Below are positions 50,856 to 58,719 of a DNA stretch of 64,000 nucleotides, in pieces (position 1 is the stretch's first letter; the number at the start of each line of letters is the position of its first letter). A model generated the notes under the pieces. That model worked only from the letters and a program-made list of their open reading frames with translations. It made no database searches and was not told the origin of the DNA. Source of the DNA: JASLBX01 sp035762665 (GTDB lineage Bacteria > Actinomycetota > Actinomycetes > Jiangellales > Jiangellaceae). A program made the position numbers and the translations under genes. Where the stretch lies: the NCBI GenBank assembly GCA_035762665.1, contig DASTNZ010000235.1, forward strand, positions 127,067 to 191,066, read 5' to 3'.

Positions 50856-52034
50856 TCATTCGCTCAGCCCGGTGTCGACTGCGGCGGAGTGGTGCAGCCT
50901 GGCTGCAACGCTGAACTTTGCGGGTTCCTGGCCGCCGAGGTCGATCTTGCCGCCTGTGTCGAGCATCCTCGCCACCATCTCGTCGATCACGTCCGGAACC
51001 GGGTATGCGGGTGTCTTGCCCCCGCACCGATGCTTCCGCGTCGTGATGGCACCGCAGTCATCGCAGACCAACCCGGGTACGAGCTCGTCGCCGCGGACGA
51101 CCAGCAAGTCCGCGGCCGACTTGGCGACCATTTCCGCGCTTCGCTCCACGCCGCTGACGGCCAGCCCGGCCGCTTCCCACTCGGCAAGATCGGCGGCCAC
51201 CCGCTCCTGGCGGGTAGCTTCCCACTGGGCCATGACCGCTGCGGCTCCGCTATGCACGACGTGAGGAGTCATGGTGTGCGGATCGACCACGAACGTTCCG
51301 GCCACCCTGGCGGCCAAGGGCGCCGCAAGTGTCGAGAGGAACTCGGCCACGCCGTCCTTATGTCCGCCCACCACCAGTGGCCGCCCGTTGGCGGGTGCGA
51401 GCTCCTGGAGGGCCGCCGCCGTCGCCTGATAGTGGCGATGGGCCTGCTCGGTCTTGTGGTGGCGGATCCGGTACTCCTCCAACCCGTACCAGCCGGCATG
51501 GCTGTGAGCGCGTGTGCTCTCGCCTTCTAACAGCCGCATTCGCGCAATGGCGCTCCCGCTCACTTCGAACAACCAGGCCTGCCGGCGATCCACGACCACC
51601 ACCGAGTACGGCCGGGCCGCCTGGTTGGCCCGAAGCAGCGGGCGTAGGTAGGGTCGGCGGCCGAGCACGGCTCGGTCGGGAACGGTCGCGGCCAGCTTCA
51701 TCTCGTGCAGCACGCCGTCGTCACCTGACGCGATGATCACCGTGGATCGTCCGAACCAGTCCCTGACCCTGCTGAGACCAAGTTGGCGCACCGCCGCTCG
51801 CGCCGCCCGGACCTGACGGCCCGTGCTCCCGCCCAACATCAATGGCCGCGCCGTGGCCAGCAACCGATCGAGCTTGGCGGGGAACTCGCGCAGCGCCGCC
51901 GGGTCGGGCGGCACTGTGACGTACACCGATAGCAGGGCACCCGTCGGATCCCAGTGCTCACGCAGCTGGCGGACCGACACGGGATTCACCCGGTCCGCAT
52001 CGCGCGCTGGTACCGTGCGCGGCTCGGTGGTCAT
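50856..52034 (-). CDS. baeRF-family protein (Rv2629-like, bacterial eRF1-like)
   Basis: 392 residues. LLSVYVTVPPDPAALREFPA at the start, VVVVDRRQAWLFEVSGSAIA in the middle, then PLVVGGHKDGVAEFLSTLAA and VSGVERSAEMVAKSAADLLV. The C-terminal part has a Cys pattern (CDDCGAITTRKHRCGG). This matches the bacterial archaeo-eukaryotic release-factor-like family to which Rv2629 (DosR regulon) belongs; such proteins are suspected to act on ribosomes or peptidyl-tRNA. Function unproven. ATG at 52032-52034, preceded on the minus strand by GGAGGTGCTTCACG. Convergent with PPDK. Confidence 0.82.
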   Translation of the reverse strand: MTTEPRTVPARDADRVNPVSVRQLREHWDPTGALLSVYVTVPPDPAALREFPAKLDRLLATARPLMLGGSTGRQVRAARAAVRQLGLSRVRDWFGRSTVIIASGDDGVLHEMKLAATVPDRAVLGRRPYLRPLLRANQAARPYSVVVVDRRQAWLFEVSGSAIARMRLLEGESTRAHSHAGWYGLEEYRIRHHKTEQAHRHYQATAAALQELAPANGRPLVVGGHKDGVAEFLSTLAAPLAARVAGTFVVDPHTMTPHVVHSGAAAVMAQWEATRQERVAADLAEWEAAGLAVSGVERSAEMVAKSAADLLVVRGDELVPGLVCDDCGAITTRKHRCGGKTPAYPVPDVIDEMVARMLDTGGKIDLGGQEPAKFSVAARLHHSAAVDTGLSE

Positions 52035-52099
52035 CGTGAAGCACCTCCTGGAACTCCTCCGTACACTTCCACGCTCCTCCCCGGCCGGCTCGGCATCCA

Positions 52100-52113
52100 G
52101 GGGCGAAGGTCAC
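52100..52113 (-). promoter_or_regulatory. DosR-like box before baeRF gene
   Basis: On the minus strand GTGACCTTCGCCCC: 8 of 10 positions, spacer CTTC, ending 66 bases before the ATG. Confidence 0.5.
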
Positions 52114-52141
52114 CGCCGCCTGCGACCTGAGGTCCGGGACG

Positions 52142-53479
52142 TCACGAAGGCGATGCTGCAGGCAAGTGCGTCAGGAACCAGTCACGGGCCAGCTCGGCGG
52201 CGATCTGAAGCGTCCCGGGTTCTTCGAACAGGTGAGTGGCTCCGGGGACGACTTCGAGGCGGTTCGTACAACCGCGCAACTCTCGCTGGGCGGTCCTGTT
52301 CAGCTCGAGAACGACAGTGTCGCGGCTGCCGACGATCAACAACGTGGGTGCACGGACGAGACCGAGCTGATCGCCCGCGAGGTCGGGACGGCCGCCACGG
52401 GATACGACGGCGTCAACGTCGACTCCTGGATCGGTCGCCGCCACCAAGGCGGCAGCCGCGCCGGTGCTGGCTCCGAAGTAGCCGATGGGCGGCACGTCGC
52501 TGCCCAGCTCATCCGTCAACCAGTGCGTTGCGCCGACGAGCCGGGGCCCGAGCAGGCCGATATCGAAGACGTTCGCTCGGTCCAACTCCTCCGCGGGGGT
52601 GAGCAAATCGAGCAGCAGCGTGCCCAGGCCTGCCTGGCTGAGCACTTCGGCGACGTACCGGTTGCGCGGGCTGTGCCTGCTACTGCCACTGCCGTGCGCG
52701 AAAAGCACGATTCCAGGCGCGGCGGCTGGAAGGGTCAGCTGGCCCGCGAGGTGCACCTGACCTGCCGCGACGGTCACCTCGGCGGCGCGCGCGCTGGCGC
52801 CGCGCTGGTCATCGGGAGGCGGATCATCCGGCGGGGACTGCGCCACCGGCTCGCTCTGGAGCAGCCGTGTGACTTCGGCGTCGCTGACCTGAGTGAAGTC
52901 GGCGTACCACTGCCCGACCGCGTAGAACGACGATGGCGTCTCGAGACAGATCACCTCGTCGGCGTCGCCCTTGAACAACGGCTCCACGCCGGGCGGCGCC
53001 ACAGGAACGGCGACGACCACACGGCGCGCGCCGGCGGCGCGGGCGACCTGGCAGGCGGCTCGCATGGTGGATCCCGTGGCTATCCCATCGTCGACGAGGA
53101 TCGCCGTGCGACCGGTGAGCGAGGCAGGTGGCCGGCCGGCTCGGAACCGCAGGGCCCGGGCCTCTACTACGGCCCGCTCCTGATACTCAACTTCGGCAAG
53201 GGCCGTCGCCGTGACGCCGGCCATGCGTAGTACTTCGTCGTTGAGCACCCGGACGCCGCCTTCTCCGACCGCTCCCATGCCGAGCTCGGGTTGGTACGGA
53301 ACGCCGAGCTTGCGGACGACGATCACGTCGAGCGGTGCGTCAAGGGCGTGGGCCACTTCAGCGGCGACGGGAACCCCGCCACGAGGGAGGCCGAGCACCA
53401 CCGGCTCGTCGTCCCGCAGATGCACCAGCCTCACCGCCAGCCGCTGCCCCGCCTCCGTGCGGTCCGCGAACATCTTCAC
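52142..53479 (-). CDS. phosphoribosyltransferase fused to dienelactone-hydrolase-like domain (Rv0571c-like)
   Basis: 445 residues. N-terminal type I phosphoribosyltransferase (about 1-205): VVLGLPRGGVPVAAEVAHAL and the PRPP loop ILVDDGIATGSTMRAA. After a Pro/Asp-rich linker, the C-terminal alpha/beta hydrolase (about 235-440) has LFAHGSGSSRHSPRN (oxyanion region), GYFGASTGAAAAL (nucleophile Ser) and GATHLFEEPG (His). The same fusion is Rv0571c in the DosR regulon. Substrate unknown; the two activities could act in tandem on a nucleotide-type compound. GTG start is chosen because GAGGAG is six bases before it. Confidence 0.9.
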   Translation of the reverse strand: MKMFADRTEAGQRLAVRLVHLRDDEPVVLGLPRGGVPVAAEVAHALDAPLDVIVVRKLGVPYQPELGMGAVGEGGVRVLNDEVLRMAGVTATALAEVEYQERAVVEARALRFRAGRPPASLTGRTAILVDDGIATGSTMRAACQVARAAGARRVVVAVPVAPPGVEPLFKGDADEVICLETPSSFYAVGQWYADFTQVSDAEVTRLLQSEPVAQSPPDDPPPDDQRGASARAAEVTVAAGQVHLAGQLTLPAAAPGIVLFAHGSGSSRHSPRNRYVAEVLSQAGLGTLLLDLLTPAEELDRANVFDIGLLGPRLVGATHWLTDELGSDVPPIGYFGASTGAAAALVAATDPGVDVDAVVSRGGRPDLAGDQLGLVRAPTLLIVGSRDTVVLELNRTAQRELRGCTNRLEVVPGATHLFEEPGTLQIAAELARDWFLTHLPAASPS

Positions 53480-53756
53480 TGCGAGCTCCTCGCCTATCCT
53501 CTCGAGCGGACACCGCCGCTGGCCGACGGCCCCGAACCTCCGCCGCTGCCGCCTGGCGCATCAGCAGGCCGGCTAGGTTGCGTGCCTCGGTTGGGCTGAG
53601 CGCCAGCCACAGGCTGTCGTACTCGGGGTTCTGCCGCGGTACGTCCAAGATCACACGATCGTCCCGCGAGTCACGCGGGTTAAGACCGAGCCTTCCGACC
53701 TCGACAGCCCTCCCATAGCTCGTACGCATGGTCTCGAACCTGCTGTCGGCGGTCAT
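53358..53756 (-). CDS. small hypothetical protein overlapping the PRTase gene
   Basis: 132 residues if read to its stop. The first about 74 look like a real protein (VEVGRLGLNPRDSRDDRVIL, DVPRQNPEYDSLWLALSPTE, ARNLAGLLMRQAAAAE) and GGAGG lies eight bases before the ATG. The rest is Arg/Gly/Ala-rich and runs out of frame through the first 122 bases of the phosphoribosyltransferase gene. No family recognised. It is probably first in the operon with that gene. Confidence 0.55.
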   Translation of the reverse strand: MTADSRFETMRTSYGRAVEVGRLGLNPRDSRDDRVILDVPRQNPEYDSLWLALSPTEARNLAGLLMRQAAAAEVRGRRPAAVSAREDRRGARSEDVRGPHGGGAAAGGEAGASAGRRAGGARPPSWRGSRRR

Positions 53757-53912
53757 GACAAGCGCCTCCCTGCCGCTCCGGTCCGGTATCGATACTCCGC
53801 CGGCATGGTGAGCGTCGGTAGAGCCTTCCGTCCCTTACGCGGCGGCCAGATGCTCGTGCATCGATGCTTTCGGCCGGGGCAGATGCACCGGCAAGCCGGG
53901 CGCCGGCAGCCA

Positions 53913-53926
53913 AGGACCTTCGGCCT
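53913..53926 (+). promoter_or_regulatory. DosR-like box (hibernation factor / PRTase divergent region)
   Basis: AGGACCTTCGGCCT: 7 of 10 positions, exact CTTC core, eight bases from the perfect box that follows. Confidence 0.5.
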
Positions 53927-53934
53927 TATTGTCC

Positions 53935-53948
53935 GGGACCGTGGTCCC
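53935..53948. promoter_or_regulatory. DosR-like box, perfect palindrome
   Basis: GGGACCGTGGTCCC: both DosR half-sites intact with a 4-base spacer; the wider 16-mer CGGGACCGTGGTCCCTG is nearly symmetrical. One of the two strongest copies. Confidence 0.75.
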
Positions 53949-54177
53949 TGCGGAACCATCTACAGAACGGGCGATACTCAAGGTGGCACCCGCCGGCGAG
54001 GAGGCGGAGACCCGCGAAGGCAGTGGAGAGGGAAGTGGCGGTCTTCGGATCGTACGACCCACCAGCGTAAAGCTGGGTCAGCTGCTCGAACGGACCTCCA
54101 CCACCACCCACCGACGGGTGTCGATTTTATTGGAGCCGCCCTATGAACCTTGGGCCTAGCCGCAGGAGTTGGTCGGC

Positions 54178-54978
54178 ATGGCGCGACGACGAAACATCAG
54201 CTTTCCCGAGGTCGAAGTGGTCGCCGGCGAGGAGATCCCGGAGACCGCCCGAGCCAGAGCCCGCCGGAAGATCGCGGCTTTGATGCGCTACGCGAACGAG
54301 CCTGTCCTACGTGCACGGGTACGGCTGAGTCAATCCCACGACCCCGCGGTGGCGCGCCCCGTCATCGCCCAGGGCAACCTGGACCTTAACGGGAGAGCGC
54401 TACGCGCCCAGGTGGCGGCGGCGACCACTCATGAGGCGGTCGAGCTACTGGAGAATCGAATGCGGCGCAGGCTCGACCGGCTGGCGCGCGACTGGGAGGC
54501 CCGCCGCGGTGGCATGCCGGCAGCCGAGTCGCATGAGTGGCGGCACATCAGCGAGCCGACGCCGCATCCGGACTACTTCCCGCGGCCGGAGTCCGAGCGG
54601 CAAGTCGTGCGTCACAAGACGTTCGCCCCGGCCAAGGCGACTCCGGACGAGGCCGCGTTCGATATGGACGCCCTTGATTACGACTTCTACCTGTTCACCG
54701 ATGCGGAGACCGGGCAAGACAGCGTGATCTATCGCGCGGGGCCGACCGGGTACCGGCTGGCTCAGGTCGAGCCCGAGCCGGCCCGGATTCCGGCAACGGC
54801 GGTTCCGTTGACCGTGAGCGATCGGCCAGCGCCGCTACTCACCGTGGCCGAGGCCAGGAAGCGGCTGGATGCGACCAGCCTGCCGTTCCTGTTTTTCGCC
54901 GAGCCGGCGAGCGGGCGAGGACGGGTGCTCTACCGGCGGTACGACGGGCACTACGGACTGGTCCGGCCCGCGGCGTAA
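54178..54978 (+). CDS. ribosome hibernation factor, RafH (Rv0079/MSMEG_3935)-like
   Basis: 266 residues. N-terminal HPF/RaiA domain (about 1-110): EVVAGEEIPETARARARRKI, LRARVRLSQSHDPAVARPVI, AQGNLDLNGRALRAQVAAAT. Two C-terminal S30AE-type repeats follow: FDMDALDYDFYLFTDAETGQ ... YRAGPTGYRLAQ (about 160-200) and LTVAEARKRLDATSLPFLFF ... YRRYDGHYGLVRP (about 220-264). The two-domain form matches mycobacterial RafH, the DosR-controlled factor that silences ribosomes in hypoxia. ATG at 54178 follows GCAGGAG. The next gene starts 13 bases later. Confidence 0.9.
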   Translation: MARRRNISFPEVEVVAGEEIPETARARARRKIAALMRYANEPVLRARVRLSQSHDPAVARPVIAQGNLDLNGRALRAQVAAATTHEAVELLENRMRRRLDRLARDWEARRGGMPAAESHEWRHISEPTPHPDYFPRPESERQVVRHKTFAPAKATPDEAAFDMDALDYDFYLFTDAETGQDSVIYRAGPTGYRLAQVEPEPARIPATAVPLTVSDRPAPLLTVAEARKRLDATSLPFLFFAEPASGRGRVLYRRYDGHYGLVRPAA

Positions 54979-54991
54979 CGGCAGGTGTTTC

Positions 54992-56338
54992 GTGTCCGGC
55001 CTGTACACCGACCTGTATGAGCTGAGAATGGCCGCGAGCTACCTCCATCGCGGCATGACCGGACTGGCGACATTCAGCCTGTTCGCCCGCAGGCTGCCCC
55101 CGCAGCGCGGGTTCCTGGTGGCCGCCGGCCTAGAAGATGCGCTCTCCTTCCTCGAGGGCTTCGGCTTCGGCAACACGGAGATCGACTACCTCCGAGACGT
55201 GGTCGATCTGGACGCAGAATCGCTCGCGACGCTACAGGAGACCCACTTCACCGGCGAGGTCTGGGCGGTCCCGGAGGGCCGCATCGTGTTCGCCGGCGAG
55301 CCGCTGCTCGAAGTGACCGCGCCGATCGCTGAAGCGCAGCTGGTCGAAACCGCGCTGCTGAACCTGATCACGTTTCAGACGACCATCGCGAGCAAGGCCG
55401 CCCGTTGCTGGATCGCAGCGCAGGGCGCCGAACTCGTCGACTTCGCCTTCCGCCGGACGCACGGCCTCGAAGCGGCCATCGGCGTCGCTCGCGCGTCGGC
55501 CATAGCGGGCTTCACCGGCACCAGCAACGTGGAGGCCGCCCGGCGCTACGGGCTACGTCCAGTCGGGACGATGGCGCATTCGTTCATCGAGGCCTACGCC
55601 GACGAGCGAGCGGCGTTCCGCGCGTTCGCCGGCGACTTCCCGGGCAATGCGATCTTCTTGGTCGACACCTACGACACGCTTGGCGGAGTCCAGGCCGCGA
55701 TCGACGTGATCAACGAGCTCGGGCTTTCCGGTCCTGTCGGCATCAGGCTGGACTCCGGCGATCTGGATTCGCTGGCCCGGTCGGCGCGGCGGATGCTCGA
55801 CGACGTCGGTCTCGGCCGGGCGAGGATTGTGGCCAGTGGCGGCCTGGACGAGACCGACATCGCCAGGCTTGTCGACCGCGGCGCGCCGATCGACATTTAC
55901 GGCGTGGGTACGCGGATGGGGGTATCGGCCGACGCACCGTCGCTCGACAGTGCCTACAAGCTGGTGGAGTTCGAGCACCGGCCGGTGATGAAGCTGTCAG
56001 AGGGCAAGGCCACCGATCCCGGCGCCAAGCAGGTGTTCCGGTTCAGCTCCGCCGAGGCCGGTGACCTGCTGACCTTGCGGCGTGAGCCGGCGCCGCCCGG
56101 TTGCGAGCCACTGCTCGAGCCCGTCATGCGTGATGGTCGCCGGGTGCGAGACGTCGACCCCGGCAAGGAGGTGACCGATGCTCGCGCCCGGTTCGCCGCC
56201 GACCTGGCCTGGCTTCCTGACGAGGCACGCCGACTAACCGACCCGGCCACGGTGCCGGTGCGGCGTAGCGAGCAGCTCGCCGCACTCCGCAGACAGATCG
56301 CCGGTCAGCTCGCGAGAGGTCGTCCACCGTCCGCGTAG
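54992..56338 (+). CDS. pncB: nicotinate phosphoribosyltransferase (PncB2/Rv0573c-like)
   Basis: 448 residues from GTG at 54992 (GCAGGTG upstream; the frame upstream is inside the previous gene). Signature blocks: GLYTDLYELRMAASYLHRGM, FAFRRTHGLEAAIGVARASA, AGFTGTSNVEAARRYGLRPV, GTMAHSFIEAY, IRLDSGDLDSLARSARRML and DIYGVGTRMGVS. It makes nicotinate mononucleotide for NAD salvage. Rv0573c, a second PncB, is in the DosR regulon, so this is likely the stress-specific copy. Last 34 bases overlap tail-to-tail with the P-type ATPase gene. Confidence 0.94.
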   Translation: MSGLYTDLYELRMAASYLHRGMTGLATFSLFARRLPPQRGFLVAAGLEDALSFLEGFGFGNTEIDYLRDVVDLDAESLATLQETHFTGEVWAVPEGRIVFAGEPLLEVTAPIAEAQLVETALLNLITFQTTIASKAARCWIAAQGAELVDFAFRRTHGLEAAIGVARASAIAGFTGTSNVEAARRYGLRPVGTMAHSFIEAYADERAAFRAFAGDFPGNAIFLVDTYDTLGGVQAAIDVINELGLSGPVGIRLDSGDLDSLARSARRMLDDVGLGRARIVASGGLDETDIARLVDRGAPIDIYGVGTRMGVSADAPSLDSAYKLVEFEHRPVMKLSEGKATDPGAKQVFRFSSAEAGDLLTLRREPAPPGCEPLLEPVMRDGRRVRDVDPGKEVTDARARFAADLAWLPDEARRLTDPATVPVRRSEQLAALRRQIAGQLARGRPPSA

Positions 56339-58629
56339 TCCTCGACCAGGGAGAAGTAGGACTCTTCCTCTTGGGCGAAGTGCAGGCTGCAGATCGCGTG
56401 CAACCCGTAAAGCAGTTGCCGAAGCCGGGCGACATCGGTCTCGTCCAGACCGTCGTCGCCCACGTCGTCTAGCAGCCGCACGAATTTGCGGATGAGATGG
56501 CTGATCTCCACGTGCGCCCGGGACATCGTGGTCGTCGCCTCCGAGCTGCCGAGAACCCGGTCGAGAACCGGGTAGAGCTCCGCACCTTCGGCCATCTCGT
56601 GTGGCTCCAGTTCGTCCACCAGTCGGCGGCGGAGTTTGTCGAGACGTTCCATCACATCGGCGGTCGGCGGCGCGGCGAGTGCGTCAGCCGCGGCCCGAAC
56701 TTCCTCGACGATCGGGCGCAGCTCTGGGTGCTCCATGCCGAACCTGCGCAGCAACCGGGCGTCTTCGTCCGATATCCGGATGTGGCCGGGCCGCTCCCGG
56801 GCGGCCCGAAGCGCATTGGCGATCACTGCCAGGTCGATGGCTTCCTGCAAGACCGCACCCAGCGCCGGCGCCAGTAGCCCCCACGCGGCGAGCCCCATCG
56901 CGGCGAGCGAGAGTCCCATTCCCACCGTGACGCTCTGCAACGCGATCCGGCGCGATCGCTGGGCTACCCGCATCGCCACTGCGAGGCGATCCAGCCGATC
57001 CACAGTGAGAACTACGTCGGCCGCTTCCGAGGCGACCGTCGTTCCCCGGGCACCCAGCGCCACGCCGACGTCGGCCGCTGCCAAGGCGGCGGCGTCGTTG
57101 ATGCCGTCGCCGACCATGAGGACCGATCCGTACGGCCGCTCGGCCTGCACCGCGGCCAGCTTCTCCTCGGGCAACCGCTCGGCGAGCACCAGATCCGCGC
57201 CGGCGATCGCACCCACCAACTCGGCCGCCTCGTGTCGGTCGCCAGTCACCAGGACGACCCGCTGGATGCCGGACCGCCGGAGATCGCGTACCGTCCGTGC
57301 CGCATCAGCACGCATTGGATCACGCAGCACGATGGCGCCGGCCGGGACGTCGTCCACAGCAACGGCCACGAGCATGTCGCCGTCGCTCTCGACTCGCCGC
57401 TGAACGGTGCGCAGCCAGCCTGGACGAGGCACGCCCACAACCCAGCCGGCCTGGCCCACCACCACGCTGCGGGCCCCGACCAAAGCACGGATGCCCTTTC
57501 CCGGCACCTCGGTCACGCCGGTCGGCAACCGCAACGCCAGGCCGCGCTCCCGAGCCGCCTGGACGATCGGCGCGGCCAGCACGTGGGGCGAGACCTGTTC
57601 GGCTGACGCCGCCAACGTGACCACTTCGTCGTTGGTCAATCCGCCGGCGGTCACCACATCGGACACGGTTGGGCGCCCGGCGGTGAGGGTTCCGGTCTTG
57701 TCCAGCAGCAACACCCGGGCGGCGGCCAGCTGCTCGAGCGCACCACCATCCTTGACGATCACGCCATGGCCGGTGGCCCTCGACATGCCGGATACCAGGG
57801 CGACCGGCGCGGCCAGGATCAACGGGCACGGTGTGGCGACCACGAGCACCGCCACCGCACGGACCGCGTCGCCCGACACCAGCCAGGCGAGCGCTGCCAA
57901 TGCCAGTGACAGCGGCAGAAACCACGCAGCGTAGCGGTCGGCCAGCCGGACGAACGGAGCGCTCTCGGCCGATGCCTGCTCGACCAGCCGCACAATGCCG
58001 GCGTACGTGGAATCCGCCGCCGACGTCGTCGCCCGCAGTTCGAAAGGTCCGCCAGCATTCACCACGCCGGACCGGACGCCGTCGCCGACCGGCCGAGTGA
58101 CCGGCGCGGCCTCTCCTGTCAGCGCCGATTCGTCCAGCACTGCGGTAGTGCTCTCCACCCGCCCATCGACCGGCACCACCTCCCCGGCCCGGACGAGCAG
58201 CAGGTCACCCATGCGGACCGCGTCCAGCGGCACGACCTCGAGCCCGCCGTCCCGGTACCGCCGCGCCTCGACGGGTGCCCGGGCGATCAGGGCGGTGAGC
58301 TCGGCCCGGGCCCGGCCGGCCGCCCGAGCCTCCAGCTCGCGCCCGGTGGCAAGCATCAACGTGATCAGTGCGGCGGCGAACAGCTCGCCGACCAGCAGCG
58401 CGCCGACGATGGCCAGAACCGCGATGGCGTCCACGCCGACACGGCCGCGGCGCAGCGCGCCGATCACGAGCGAAGCCGACCAGACAGCTCCTGCCGCACC
58501 GGTGATGCCCCACGCGGCATTGCCGAGGCCGGTCCGCCCGGCCAGATGCAGGATCCCACCGGCAGCCAGCAGGGCCGACCCGCCGATCAGCATCGCACGC
58601 AGCACGTATCCGGCGCGGGTCGGAGCCAT
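56305..58629 (-). CDS. P1B-type metal ATPase with C-terminal hemerythrin-like domain (P1B-5, Ni/Fe type)
   Basis: 774 residues. No N-terminal metal-binding domain. About six to seven helices; the transport helix has VVATPCPLILAAP (TPCP, 266-269), the phosphorylation site LLDKTGTLTAGRP (Asp310), the nucleotide-domain His in SPHVLAAPIV, and GDGINDAAALAAADVG. A late helix has LQEAIDLAVIANAL (QEAID, from 595). TPCP plus QExxD is the P1B-5 pattern linked to Ni2+/Fe2+ export. The C-terminal about 634-765 is hemerythrin-like with His/Glu in LEPHEMAEGAELYP, RAHVEISHLI and LHAICSLHFAQEEE. ATG at 58629 follows GGAGGGAGGG. Confidence 0.88.
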   Translation of the reverse strand: MAPTRAGYVLRAMLIGGSALLAAGGILHLAGRTGLGNAAWGITGAAGAVWSASLVIGALRRGRVGVDAIAVLAIVGALLVGELFAAALITLMLATGRELEARAAGRARAELTALIARAPVEARRYRDGGLEVVPLDAVRMGDLLLVRAGEVVPVDGRVESTTAVLDESALTGEAAPVTRPVGDGVRSGVVNAGGPFELRATTSAADSTYAGIVRLVEQASAESAPFVRLADRYAAWFLPLSLALAALAWLVSGDAVRAVAVLVVATPCPLILAAPVALVSGMSRATGHGVIVKDGGALEQLAAARVLLLDKTGTLTAGRPTVSDVVTAGGLTNDEVVTLAASAEQVSPHVLAAPIVQAARERGLALRLPTGVTEVPGKGIRALVGARSVVVGQAGWVVGVPRPGWLRTVQRRVESDGDMLVAVAVDDVPAGAIVLRDPMRADAARTVRDLRRSGIQRVVLVTGDRHEAAELVGAIAGADLVLAERLPEEKLAAVQAERPYGSVLMVGDGINDAAALAAADVGVALGARGTTVASEAADVVLTVDRLDRLAVAMRVAQRSRRIALQSVTVGMGLSLAAMGLAAWGLLAPALGAVLQEAIDLAVIANALRAARERPGHIRISDEDARLLRRFGMEHPELRPIVEEVRAAADALAAPPTADVMERLDKLRRRLVDELEPHEMAEGAELYPVLDRVLGSSEATTTMSRAHVEISHLIRKFVRLLDDVGDDGLDETDVARLRQLLYGLHAICSLHFAQEEESYFSLVEDYADGGRPLAS

Positions 58630-58677
58630 CGCCCTCCCTCCACTGCCAGACTCGCGCGTTGGCATTAGCTCCGAGAA

Positions 58678-58691
58678 GGGGCAAAGGTCCT
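58678..58691 (-). promoter_or_regulatory. DosR-like box before P1B ATPase
   Basis: On the minus strand AGGACCTTTGCCCC: 8 of 10 positions, spacer CTTT, ending 49 bases before the ATG. Confidence 0.5.
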
Positions 58692-58719
58692 GCTTGGTGC
58701 GCCCCGTTGGCCTTTGCGT

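Larger units (their letters stand above)
53757..54177. other. 421-base divergent intergenic region
   Basis: No convincing gene. It holds two DosR-like boxes side by side (53913-53926 and 53935-53948) and a poor third candidate at 54144-54157 (TGAACCTTGGGCCT, 6 of 10). The good boxes are 157-192 bases from the minus-strand start and 230 from the hibernation-factor start, much further than elsewhere, so long untranslated leaders are possible. Confidence 0.6.
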
